This document shows, in pieces, positions 7,327 through 15,660 of a DNA stretch of 64,000 nt. Position numbers and translations under genes: made by a program. The notes beneath the pieces are model-generated. The model worked only from the letters and a program-made list of their open reading frames with translations, did no database searches and was not told where the DNA came from. Origin of the DNA: Nocardioides sp. URHA0032 (lineage in GTDB: Bacteria > Actinomycetota > Actinomycetes > Propionibacteriales > Nocardioidaceae); contig NZ_JIAV01000020.1 of assembly GCF_000620645.1 (NCBI RefSeq), positions 248,001 through 312,000 of the forward strand, read 5' to 3'. Position 1 is the stretch's first letter. The number at the start of each line of letters is the position of its first letter.

Positions 7327-10215
7327 ATGACCGAGACGGTGAGCGGGAAGGCCGCGCAGACGGGCGCAGGCCTGAAGATCGAGCGTGTCTTCAGCACGGA
7401 AGGGGTGCACCCGTACGACGAGATCACCTGGGAGCGCCGCGACGTCGTGCAGACGAACTGGAAGACCGGTGAGACGGTCTTCGAGCAGCGCGGCGTGGAG
7501 TTCCCCGACTTCTGGTCGGTCAACGCCTCGACCATCGTCACGACCAAGTACTTCCGCGGTGCGGTCGGCACCGACGTCCGCGAGTGGAGCCTGAAGCAGA
7601 TCATCGACCGGGTCGTGAAGACCTACACGAAGGCCGGCGTCGACCACGGCTACTTCGCGAGCGCGGCCGACGCCGAGACGTTCGAGCACGAGCTCACCTG
7701 GCTGCTCGCCCACCAGTACTTCTCCTTCAACTCCCCGGTCTGGTTCAACGTCGGCACCCCGTCGCCGCAGCAGGTCTCGGCCTGCTTCATCCTCTCCGTC
7801 GACGACTCGATGGACTCGATCCTGAACTGGTACAAGGAAGAGGGCTTCATCTTCAAGGGCGGCTCCGGCGCCGGCCTGAACCTCTCCCGGATCCGCTCCT
7901 CCAAGGAGCTGCTCTCCTCCGGTGGTACGGCGAGCGGCCCGGTCTCCTTCATGCGCGGTGCCGACGCCTCGGCCGGCACCATCAAGTCCGGTGGCGCCAC
8001 CCGTCGCGCCGCGAAGATGGTCGTCCTCGACGTCGACCACCCGGACATCGAGGAGTTCGTGCAGACCAAGGCGCGCGAGGAGGACAAGATCCGCGCGCTC
8101 CGCGACGCCGGGTTCGACATGGACCTCGGTGGCGCCGACATCACCTCGGTCCAGTACCAGAACGCCAACAACTCGGTCCGGGTCAGCGACGAGTTCATGC
8201 GCGCGGTCGAGGACGGCACCGACTTCGGGCTGCGGGCCCGCAAGACCGGCGAGGTCATCGAGCGCGTCGACGCCCGCGAGCTGTTCCGCAAGATCGCGAC
8301 CGCCGCGTGGGAGTGCGCCGACCCGGGCCTCCAGTACGACGACACCATCAACGACTGGCACACCAACCCCGAGACCGGCCGGATCACCGCGTCGAACCCG
8401 TGCTCGGAGTACATGTCGCTGGACAACTCCTCGTGCAACCTGGCGTCGCTGAACCTGCTCAAGTTCCTCAAGGACGACGACACCTTCGACGCCGAGCTGT
8501 TCGCGCAGGCCGTCGAGCTGATCATCACCGCGATGGACATCTCGATCTGCTTCGCCGACTTCCCGACCGAGGCGATCGGCAAGACCACCGTCGACTACCG
8601 CCAGCTCGGCATCGGCTACGCCAACCTCGGCGCGCTGCTGATGGCGATGGGCCTCGGCTACGACTCCGACGGCGGTCGGGCGATGGCGGCCACGATCACC
8701 TCGCTGATGACCGGTACGTCGTACAAGCGCTCGGCGGAGCTCGCCGGCGTCGTCGGCCCGTACGCCGGCTACGCCCGCAACGCCGAGGCGCACAAGCGGG
8801 TGATGCGCAAGCACCAGGCCGCGAACGACACTGTCCGCACCCTCGGCATCGCCGACAACCAGGTGCACAAGCTGGCCACCCAGGCCTGGGCCGACGTGGT
8901 CGCGCTGGGGGAGACCAACGGCTTCCGCAACGCGCAGGCCTCGGTGCTCGCCCCGACCGGCACCATCGGCTTCATGATGGACTGCGACACGACCGGCATC
9001 GAGCCGGACTTCTCGCTGGTCAAGTTCAAGAAGCTGGTCGGCGGCGGCTCGATGCAGATCGTCAACCAGACGATCCCGCGGGCCCTGAGGAAGATGGGCT
9101 ACCAGCCCGAGCAGGTCGAGGCGATCGTCGCCTACATCGCCGAGCACGGCCACGTAATCGACGCGCCGGGCCTGAAGACCGAGCACTACGAGGTCTTCGA
9201 CACCGCGATGGGTGCCCGCTCGCTGAAGCCGATGGGCCACGTGCGGATGATGGCGGCGGCGCAGCCGTTCCTGTCCGGCGCGATCTCGAAGACGGTCAAC
9301 CTGCCGGAGTCGGCGACCGTCGAGGAGATCGAGGAGGTCTACCTCCAGTCCTGGAAGCTCGGCCTGAAGGCGACCGCGATCTACCGCGACAACTGCAAGG
9401 TGGGTCAGCCGCTCGCCGATGGCGGCGGCAAGGCCAAGAAGGACGCTGCCGACGCGGCGGCCGCCGCCGACGACGCCGCGACCAAGGTCGTCGAGAAGAT
9501 CGTCTACGCACCGACCCGCAAGCGGCTCCCGAAGTCCCGCGTCTCGCGCACCACCTCCTTCACCGTGGGCGGCGCCGAGGGCTACATGACCTCGGGCGCG
9601 CACGAGGACGGCGAGCTCGGGGAGATCTTCCTCAAGCTCGGCAAGCAGGGCTCGACCCTGGCCGGCGTGATGGACGCGTTCTCGATCGCGGTCAGCATCG
9701 GCCTGCAGTACGGCGTCCCGCTGGAGACCTACGTCTCGAAGTTCACCAACCTGCGCTTCGAGCCCGCCGGCCTCACCGACGACCCGGACGTGCGGATGAG
9801 CCAGTCGATCATGGACTACATCTTCCGCCGCCTGGCCCTGGACTACCTCGACTACGAGAAGCGCTCCGCCCTCGGCATCTACTCCGCCGAGGAGCGCCAG
9901 CGCTACCTCGAGACCGGCTCCTACGAGCCCGTCGAGGAGACCGGGTCCCCGGCCGAGCTGATCGAGGCCCCGGTCGTCGAGCTCGTCGACACGGTCGAGG
10001 CGGAGACTGTCGAGACCAAGGACACCCACGGCTCCGAGGCCCGCGAGGTCCCCGCCAAGCCCGCGGGGACCGCCCACACCTCGGCGGAGCTCCTCGAGCA
10101 GATCACTGGCCACGCGGTCGACAGCCCGCTCTGCTTCACCTGCGGCACCAAGATGCGCCCCGCCGGCTCCTGCTACGTCTGCGAGGGCTGCGGCAGCACC
10201 AGCGGCTGCAGCTGA
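7327..10215 (+). CDS. nrdJ: Vitamin B12-dependent ribonucleoside-diphosphate reductase
   Basis: A 962-residue class II ribonucleotide reductase, making deoxyribonucleotides for DNA synthesis with adenosylcobalamin as radical source, so it works with or without oxygen. Visible are SACFILSVDDS (redox Cys), the catalytic NPCSE loop (about residue 357), a long ten-stranded barrel domain and a C-terminal Cys-rich tail (CFTCGTKM, CYVCEGC) that re-reduces the active site. A linker rich in Ala, Asp and Lys lies near 700-720. The start MTETVSGK matches Streptomyces NrdJ, so ATG 7327 is preferred over the longer frame from 7240. The gene follows nrdR. Confidence 0.97.
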   Translation: MTETVSGKAAQTGAGLKIERVFSTEGVHPYDEITWERRDVVQTNWKTGETVFEQRGVEFPDFWSVNASTIVTTKYFRGAVGTDVREWSLKQIIDRVVKTYTKAGVDHGYFASAADAETFEHELTWLLAHQYFSFNSPVWFNVGTPSPQQVSACFILSVDDSMDSILNWYKEEGFIFKGGSGAGLNLSRIRSSKELLSSGGTASGPVSFMRGADASAGTIKSGGATRRAAKMVVLDVDHPDIEEFVQTKAREEDKIRALRDAGFDMDLGGADITSVQYQNANNSVRVSDEFMRAVEDGTDFGLRARKTGEVIERVDARELFRKIATAAWECADPGLQYDDTINDWHTNPETGRITASNPCSEYMSLDNSSCNLASLNLLKFLKDDDTFDAELFAQAVELIITAMDISICFADFPTEAIGKTTVDYRQLGIGYANLGALLMAMGLGYDSDGGRAMAATITSLMTGTSYKRSAELAGVVGPYAGYARNAEAHKRVMRKHQAANDTVRTLGIADNQVHKLATQAWADVVALGETNGFRNAQASVLAPTGTIGFMMDCDTTGIEPDFSLVKFKKLVGGGSMQIVNQTIPRALRKMGYQPEQVEAIVAYIAEHGHVIDAPGLKTEHYEVFDTAMGARSLKPMGHVRMMAAAQPFLSGAISKTVNLPESATVEEIEEVYLQSWKLGLKATAIYRDNCKVGQPLADGGGKAKKDAADAAAAADDAATKVVEKIVYAPTRKRLPKSRVSRTTSFTVGGAEGYMTSGAHEDGELGEIFLKLGKQGSTLAGVMDAFSIAVSIGLQYGVPLETYVSKFTNLRFEPAGLTDDPDVRMSQSIMDYIFRRLALDYLDYEKRSALGIYSAEERQRYLETGSYEPVEETGSPAELIEAPVVELVDTVEAETVETKDTHGSEAREVPAKPAGTAHTSAELLEQITGHAVDSPLCFTCGTKMRPAGSCYVCEGCGSTSGCS

Positions 10216-10228
10216 TCGAGGGTCCTAC

Positions 10229-10265
10229 GACGAGGGCGGGCCGCACCATGCGGTCCGCCCTCGTC
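10229..10265 (+). terminator. Terminator-like hairpin after nrdJ
   Basis: GACGAGGGCGGGCCGCA pairs with TGCGGTCCGCCCTCGTC around a CCA loop: 17 pairs with one G-U. It begins 13 bases after the nrdJ stop. Confidence 0.85.
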
Positions 10266-10276
10266 CACAACACGCC

Positions 10277-10690
10277 GAACGACCATCGCTTCCCGGCTCT
10301 CGACGAGGGCGTCGCGTACTTCAACGGACCCGGCGGCACCCAGGTGCCGCGGCAGGTCGCCGGGACGATCGCCGATGATGACGTCCGGCATCTCCGACCG
10401 AGGGACGGTGACGGCCGCCGAACGGCGGGCCGAGGACGTCGTCGTCGGTGCGCGGCAGGCGGTGGCGGACCTGCTCGGGTGCGACCGGGTGGCGTGGTGT
10501 CCGGGAGCTCGATGACGCAGGTGACGTACGAGGTGTCGTGGGGCGCTGGCGAGGGAGTGGGCGCCGGGGGACGAGGTGGTGGTGTCCCGGCTCGATCACG
10601 ACGGGGAACGTGCGGTGCTCTGGGTCGGATTCGAGCGGAGGGCGCGGAGCTGGGCGTCGCGGAGCTCCACATGGCAGACGACCTGCAGGC
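10277..10690 (+). pseudogene. Decayed 5' fragment of a cysteine-desulfurase-like aminotransferase gene
   Basis: This stretch is closely similar base by base to the first part of the intact aminotransferase gene at 13118 (for example TACTTC-ACGGACCCGGCGGCACCCA-GTGCCGCGGCA). It has lost a start codon, carries a two-base deletion near 10370 and a deletion of about 40 bases near 10605, and stops before the part that would code for the PLP-binding Lys. No continuous frame remains. It is a dead partial duplicate in direct orientation, ending right beside the Uma2 gene. With the nrdJ terminator it accounts for the gap 10216-10719. Confidence 0.85.
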
Positions 10691-10719
10691 GGCGCCACTG
10701 CGTCCGCTGGCTTGGAGAG

Positions 10720-11280
10720 TCAGGTCACCAGATCGGCCGGCGAGATCTGTACGGGGTAGGGCTGGGTGACGGCGAGTCGCTCCCGAGCACCAGCGGTCGC
10801 GATCTCGACGTACGCGGAGTCCTCGAGATGCCACGCGGTGATCGACGGCTCGTGCTCGGTGGAGCCGGGGTCGACGACCCAGTACGACGGGCAGCCCGCG
10901 GCCTCGTAGCGAGCCTTCTTGAGGCCGAGGTCGATGTGGGTGGTCGACGGCGAGAGGACCTCGATGGCAAGGAGCGGAGGGCCGTCGAGGCCGGTGTCGG
11001 ACATCGCCGATCGTGGCGCGACCAGGAGATCGGGCTGTACCACCGTGTCGGGGCCGAGGACGACGGAGAACGGCGCTACCAGGACTCTCAGGTCGGCTGG
11101 GCACGCGGCGTCCAGGGCGACCACGAGGCGGACGACGGCCGCTTGGTGGCGCAACCGCGGTGCCGGAGTCATGACGAGCGCGCCATCGACGAGCTCATGG
11201 CGCCACCCGTCCTCGGGGAGCGCCTCGAGGTCGGCGCGGGTCATGGTGCGCCCACGCGGGAGCGTCGTCATGCTCTCCAT
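10720..11280 (-). CDS. Uma2 family (DUF820) putative endonuclease
   Basis: A 186-residue protein of the Uma2/DUF820 family, which has the PD-(D/E)xK nuclease fold. Visible are TRADLEALPEDGWRHELVDG at the start, VVQPDLLVAPR (catalytic Asp region) and LLAIEVLSPST (Glu of the ExK-like motif), then KKARYEAAGCPSYWVVDP. These proteins are abundant in cyanobacteria and actinobacteria and their role is unproven; some are thought to act in mobile or defence settings. ATG 11280 is used; ATG 11271 is an alternative. It sits between the aminotransferase pseudogene and an unknown gene. Confidence 0.85.
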   Translation of the reverse strand: MESMTTLPRGRTMTRADLEALPEDGWRHELVDGALVMTPAPRLRHQAAVVRLVVALDAACPADLRVLVAPFSVVLGPDTVVQPDLLVAPRSAMSDTGLDGPPLLAIEVLSPSTTHIDLGLKKARYEAAGCPSYWVVDPGSTEHEPSITAWHLEDSAYVEIATAGARERLAVTQPYPVQISPADLVT

Positions 11281-11286
11281 GGTGCC

Positions 11287-12300
11287 TCATCCGGCCTGGT
11301 CGGGATGTGACCCGCCGGACGTGGGCTCCGCGGCCGTGGCCAGCCGGAGCGGAGTCACGGACGACCGGGTCCGCGAGGCCTCCTCGGGCCACCAGTCCTC
11401 CCAGGGTTCCAAGTCCTCGGCGAAGGGCGTGCGCCACGCCAGGTGCCCGAGGAGGGTGATCAGGAACTGGTCGAACGTCATCCCGTAACGCTCCGCGCGG
11501 TGCCGCAGCTCACGGTCCAACCCGAACGGCATGCCCTCCACGAAGAAGCTGACGCAATCGGCCTGTCGCAGGGCGGCGGTGTCACGCCAGTGCGCCTGCG
11601 GATCGCGGCTGAGGGGGTCGTAGAGCAACTGGTCGAGCGGCGTGTGCGGCGTTGACAGCAGCTGCGGGTCCTCGAGCCGCGCGCGGCCGAGCGCCTCGAG
11701 CAGCAGCGCGTTGCGGACCCAGTCCTCGTCGCCGTCACTCCACCATCGCTCGGTCCGGCAGTGCGCGGACAGCAGGCGTCGTACGCCGTCCTCCTCGGCC
11801 GGCCCGGGCAGCTCGGCGGGGTCCACCAGCCGCAGGTGCAGCTGGCCCGCGCTCCACTGCAACGCGACGAGGTCACCGTGCTCGGCGGGCGGCAGCCAGC
11901 CGTCCGGGCCGAGCAGGACGGGATCGGGTGTTTCGGCGAGGCGGGCCTCGCCGCCACTGGCCAACGGCAGGGGCTCGAGCACGGCCATGGCCAGGAAGGG
12001 CTGGACGCCACGGCCCAGCCACAGGTCGGTGCGGTCGCGGAGGGAGCCGCGTACGCGATGGGTGAGCACGATGCCGTCGAGCACGTCGCCGAGGTAGGTG
12101 ACGCGGCCGTCCGGTCGCTCGACGAGTAGCGTCCCGGTGGCGACCACGGCCGAGACGGTCGTCTCGTCGACGGCCGGTCGGCCGGCAGTCAGACGAGCGC
12201 GACGAGCCAGCGTCCGAAGGTCGAGCGGGCCGTGTTCGCGGACCAGGTGGACCAACGAGTCGTGCAGCGTGCGGTCGACCTCAGGGAGTGGTGTCGGCAT
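11287..12300 (-). CDS. Conserved hypothetical protein, 337 residues
   Basis: I do not recognise the family. The protein is soluble and acidic. Residues about 8-75 could form a winged helix (HDSLVHLVREHGPLDLRTLARRAR and a following beta hairpin), then a mixed region rich in Leu and Pro, then a helical C-terminal part with the pattern RHRAERYGMTFDQFLITLLGHLAWRTPFAEDLEPW. AGGAGG lies five bases before the ATG. It ends six bases before the Uma2 start, so the two are probably co-transcribed. Confidence 0.75.
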   Translation of the reverse strand: MPTPLPEVDRTLHDSLVHLVREHGPLDLRTLARRARLTAGRPAVDETTVSAVVATGTLLVERPDGRVTYLGDVLDGIVLTHRVRGSLRDRTDLWLGRGVQPFLAMAVLEPLPLASGGEARLAETPDPVLLGPDGWLPPAEHGDLVALQWSAGQLHLRLVDPAELPGPAEEDGVRRLLSAHCRTERWWSDGDEDWVRNALLLEALGRARLEDPQLLSTPHTPLDQLLYDPLSRDPQAHWRDTAALRQADCVSFFVEGMPFGLDRELRHRAERYGMTFDQFLITLLGHLAWRTPFAEDLEPWEDWWPEEASRTRSSVTPLRLATAAEPTSGGSHPDQAG

Positions 12301-12425
12301 GGGTTCCTCCTGTCGTGGGCGGGTCCACGGAGTTTCACCCGGGTCGCCGGCCGCGCGCAGGGGTCATCCACAGGCCCCATGTCGGTGACCGCAGCTACGG
12401 TCTCCGCCATGACGACGGGGATGGC

Positions 12426-13121
12426 GTGGAGCTGACCGCGGCCGCGCAGCTGGGGCGGGCCCTGCTCGACGAGCACGGACTGCAGGACTGGAGGCTGGCC
12501 TTCGACCGCGCCAAGCGGCGGGCCGGCGTGTGTCGATCCGATCGCAAGGAGATCGGGCTGAGTGGGCCACTGACCGCCCTCCACCCCGAGGCGGAGGTCC
12601 GGGACACGATCCTGCACGAGATCGCGCACGCGCTCGTCGGCCCCCGACATGGACACGACGAGGTGTGGCGGGCGACCGCGTTGCGCATCGGCTGCACCGG
12701 GCTGCGCTGCTCGAGCGAGGACGCGCCGAAGATCGACGGGCACTGGGTCGGTACCTGTCCGGCCGGACATCGGCGCACTCGGCACCGACGTCCTCAGCGG
12801 CCGATGGCCTGCGGCAGCTGTTCGCCCACCTTCGACGTTGCGCACCTGCTCACCTGGACCTACCGCGGCCGGCCCGCGCCGATGCTGCCCGGGTATCGCG
12901 CCGAGCTCGACCGCTTGCTGGACCCGGAGGCGAAGCAACAGCCGGTGCCGTTGCGACTCGGTGACGCGGTGCGGATCGCGGTACCGGGCAGCGAGTACGA
13001 CGGCGTGGCCGGGACCTTGGTCAAGCGAGGCCGGACTCGCTACCACCTGCAGGTCGGCGATCGGGTGCTGACCGTGCCGTTCGCGATGGTGGAGCCCGCG
13101 ACCGACATGATGGCGCCATGA
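12426..13121 (+). CDS. SprT-like zinc metalloprotease domain protein
   Basis: About 231 residues. It contains TILHEIAHALVGPRHGHDEVWR, the SprT/Spartan zinc motif HExxH plus a downstream His, followed by a Cys/His segment (CPAGH, then MACGSC) like the zinc ribbon of SprT-like proteins, and a C-terminal SH3-like region (LGDAVRIAVPGSEYDGVAGTLVKRGRTRYHLQVG). It may act on DNA-bound or misfolded proteins. GTG 12426 has GGGGA upstream. The next gene starts within its stop codon (ATGA), so the two are translationally coupled. Confidence 0.85.
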   Translation: MELTAAAQLGRALLDEHGLQDWRLAFDRAKRRAGVCRSDRKEIGLSGPLTALHPEAEVRDTILHEIAHALVGPRHGHDEVWRATALRIGCTGLRCSSEDAPKIDGHWVGTCPAGHRRTRHRRPQRPMACGSCSPTFDVAHLLTWTYRGRPAPMLPGYRAELDRLLDPEAKQQPVPLRLGDAVRIAVPGSEYDGVAGTLVKRGRTRYHLQVGDRVLTVPFAMVEPATDMMAP

Positions 13122-14317
13122 CCTTCGACGTCGACCGCATCCGCAAGGACTTCCCGGCTGTCGGCGAGGGCATCGCGTACTTCGACGGACCCGGCGGCAC
13201 CCAAGTGCCGCGGCAAGTCGCCGAGGCGATCGCCCGGACGATGACGTCCGGCATCTCCAACCGGGGGACGGTGACCGCCTCCGAGCGGCGGGCGGAGGAC
13301 GTCGTGGCGGGTGCCCGCCAAGCGGTGGCGGACCTGCTCGGCTGCGACCCGGGCGGGGTCGTGTTCGGGCGGTCGATGAGTCAGCTGACGTACGACGTGT
13401 CCCGGGCGCTCGCGAAGGAGTGGGGGCCCGACGACGAGGTCGTGGTGACGCGGCTCGACCACGACGGGAACATCCGGCCGTGGGTGCACGCGGCGGAAGC
13501 CGCGAGGGCGAGGGTGCGGTGGCTCGGGTTCGACCGGGAGACGGCCGAGCTGGGCGTCGACGACATACGGGCTGAGCTCTCGCCTCGCACGAAGTTGGTC
13601 GCGGTGACCGGGGCGTCGAACGTGCTCGGGACGCGGCCGGACATCACGGCGATCGCGGAGGCGGTGCACGAGGTGGGGACGCTGCTGTACGTCGACGGGG
13701 TGCACCTGACGCCGCACGCGCCGGTGGACGTCGCGGCGCTGGGCGCCGACTTCTACGCCTGCTCGCCGTACAAGTTCTTCGGCCCACACCACGGCGTGGT
13801 CGTCGCGGCGCGGGAGCTGCTGGAGCGGATCCAGCCTGACAAGCTGTTGCCGGCCAGCGACGAGGTGCCGGAGCGGTTCGAGCTCGGGACGCTGCCGTAC
13901 GAGCTGCTCGCGGGCACCACGGCGGCGATCGACTACATCGCCGGGCTGGCGTCGGATGCCGGCGACCGGCGGACCCGGGTCCTGGAGTCGATGCGCGCGG
14001 TGGAGGAGTACGAGGATGCGCTGTTCGAGCGGCTGCTGGAGGGGCTGCGGGCGATCGACGGCGTGACGTTGTACGGCAACCCCGCGCGGCGTACGCCGAC
14101 GGCGTTCTTCTCGGTCGCCGGCCGGGAGAACCGTGAGGTGTACGAGCACCTCGCCGCAGCCGGCGTGAACGCCCCGGCCAGCAGCTTCTATGCGATCGAG
14201 GCGTCGCGATGGCTCGGTCTGGGCGACGGGGGCGCGGTGCGGGCGGGCCTGGCGCCGTACACGAGCGCCGACGACGTCGAGCGCCTCCTCGCAGGCGTGG
14301 CGGAGGTCGCGAAGTGA
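13118..14317 (+). CDS. Cysteine-desulfurase-like aminotransferase class V protein
   Basis: A 399-residue PLP enzyme of aminotransferase class V, in the cysteine-desulfurase-like group whose members start with an ADFPAV-like and YFDGPGGTQ motif. Visible are the phosphate-binding segment and the PLP Lys in CSPYKFFGPHHGVV. The substrate is not known; family members may desulfurate or act on related beta-substituted amino acids. It overlaps the SprT-like gene by four bases and the SDR gene by four bases, forming a tight three-gene unit. A broken copy of its 5' part lies at 10277-10690. Confidence 0.88.
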   Translation: MTFDVDRIRKDFPAVGEGIAYFDGPGGTQVPRQVAEAIARTMTSGISNRGTVTASERRAEDVVAGARQAVADLLGCDPGGVVFGRSMSQLTYDVSRALAKEWGPDDEVVVTRLDHDGNIRPWVHAAEAARARVRWLGFDRETAELGVDDIRAELSPRTKLVAVTGASNVLGTRPDITAIAEAVHEVGTLLYVDGVHLTPHAPVDVAALGADFYACSPYKFFGPHHGVVVAARELLERIQPDKLLPASDEVPERFELGTLPYELLAGTTAAIDYIAGLASDAGDRRTRVLESMRAVEEYEDALFERLLEGLRAIDGVTLYGNPARRTPTAFFSVAGRENREVYEHLAAAGVNAPASSFYAIEASRWLGLGDGGAVRAGLAPYTSADDVERLLAGVAEVAK

Positions 14318-15066
14318 CGGCGCGCGGCGTGCTGGTGACCGGCGGCTCCCGCGGCATCGGCGCCGCGATCGTGCGCGCGTTCGCGGCGCAGGGCGACCAG
14401 GTGGCGGTGCACTTCGGGTCGTCGGCCGACCTCGCCGAGGGCGTCGTGGCATCGCTGCCGGGCGACGGCCACACCACCGTGCAGGCGGACATGACCGACG
14501 CGGAGGCGGTACGGCGCGCCGTCGACTCCGCCGCCGAGCGGCTGGGCCGGCTCGACGTGCTGGTCAACAACGCCGGCATCTTCGTGGCGCACCCGCCGCT
14601 GGAGACGTCGTACGACGAGTGGCAGGCGGCCTGGTCCCAGACGCTGACCACCAACCTGGTCGGTGCCGCGAACGCGGCTTACTGCGCGATCCCGCACCTG
14701 CGGGCGGTCGGCGGCGGGGCGATCGTCAACGTGTCGAGCCGAGGCGCGTTCCGCGGGGAGCCGAGGAACCCGGCCTACGGGGCGTCGAAGGCCGGGATGA
14801 ACGCCTTCGGCCAGTCGCTGGCGATCGCGCTGGCGCCGGAGGGGATCACCGTCGGGACGGTGGCGCCGGGCTTCGTGCAGACCGAGATGGCGCGCGAGGT
14901 GCTCGACGGCCCCGGCGGCGACGCCGTGCGGGCGCAGTCACCGTTCGGCCGCGTGGCGCGGCCGGAGGAGGTCGCGGCGGCGGTGCTGTGGCTGGCCTCG
15001 CCCGAGGCGAGGTTCTCGACCGGCACGATCATCGACGTGAACGGCGCGTCCTACCTGCGCAGCTGA
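14314..15066 (+). CDS. SDR family NAD(P)-dependent oxidoreductase
   Basis: A 250-residue short-chain dehydrogenase: cofactor motif TGGSRGIG near residue 10, NNAG near 87, catalytic Ser in VNVSSRG, and Tyr-x3-Lys in YGASKAG. It reduces or oxidises a carbonyl or alcohol substrate with NAD(P). The GTG start overlaps the aminotransferase stop (GTGA), so it should be translated from the same mRNA. The specific substrate is unknown. Confidence 0.9.
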   Translation: MTARGVLVTGGSRGIGAAIVRAFAAQGDQVAVHFGSSADLAEGVVASLPGDGHTTVQADMTDAEAVRRAVDSAAERLGRLDVLVNNAGIFVAHPPLETSYDEWQAAWSQTLTTNLVGAANAAYCAIPHLRAVGGGAIVNVSSRGAFRGEPRNPAYGASKAGMNAFGQSLAIALAPEGITVGTVAPGFVQTEMAREVLDGPGGDAVRAQSPFGRVARPEEVAAAVLWLASPEARFSTGTIIDVNGASYLRS

Positions 15067-15122
15067 GCCCGTGCACGTACGGCGGTGCTGGCGCTCGCCG
15101 GCCGGTACCCGCTCGCGGCGGG

Positions 15123-15542
15123 TCAGTCGCAGTAGTCGCAGGCCCCGGAGGCAGGCAGGGCCAGGAAGCAGGTCGGGCAGGTCGCGACCACGGGCTCGAT
15201 GCCGTTGGTCCGGCGCTGGTTCGGGATGCTCGTCGTCGGGACCGACGCGACCGAGCTGTCCTTCTCCGGAGACAGGACCTCGAAGTCGAGATCGCGCAGC
15301 ACCCTCGCGGCACCCGACTTGCCGCCCGAGAAGTCGCCGGACGTGGCAGCGGTGCCGGTGGCGTACCGGACCGCGGCGCCGAGGACGGCCTTCGAGTCGT
15401 AGCTGTGGTCGGCGTATCGCAGGACGTACTCGCGTGACCGGGCGAACCCGTAGCGATCGAGGAACGCGTCCTGCCCGACCTCGTCGTACTCGTGGATCGC
15501 GGCGAGAACGTGCTGACGACCGACTGCTGACCACGCGACCAT
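15123..15542 (-). CDS. ScoMcrA-head-like domain protein with C-terminal zinc ribbon
   Basis: A 139-residue protein. Residues about 1-95 (HVLAAIHEYDEVGQDAFLDRYGFARSR, SYDSKAVLGAA, FSGGKSGAARVLRDLDFEV) resemble the N-terminal head domain of Streptomyces ScoMcrA, a modification-dependent restriction enzyme. Here the domain stands alone and is followed by a flexible linker and a CPTC-x10-CDYC zinc ribbon at the very C-terminus. There is no HNH nuclease. TACTGT six bases before ATG 15542 supports this start and a leaderless mRNA. It may bind modified DNA, but that is inference from the domain. Confidence 0.8.
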   Translation of the reverse strand: MVAWSAVGRQHVLAAIHEYDEVGQDAFLDRYGFARSREYVLRYADHSYDSKAVLGAAVRYATGTAATSGDFSGGKSGAARVLRDLDFEVLSPEKDSSVASVPTTSIPNQRRTNGIEPVVATCPTCFLALPASGACDYCD

Positions 15543-15660
15543 GTCCCCACAGTAGGTCCGCGACCCCCGGTTCCCCTCATCTCGGGCCGACGGTCGTCGG
15601 CGGCCTGTGATCGAATGCTGGCAGGGGCCACGGGGGTGGCCCGTTCTCGGGAGGACAGTC

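Noticed and set aside
7108..10113. A 1001-codon reverse-strand open frame opposite nrdJ
   Set aside because: It is antisense to a clear, conserved enzyme, is rich in Arg, Gly, Val and Leu of shadow composition and matches no family. High GC makes stop-free antisense frames common.
10229..10265. Perfect hairpin as a possible attachment site or transposon end
   Set aside because: It follows the nrdJ stop closely, has no partner copy or integrase nearby, and fits a terminator.
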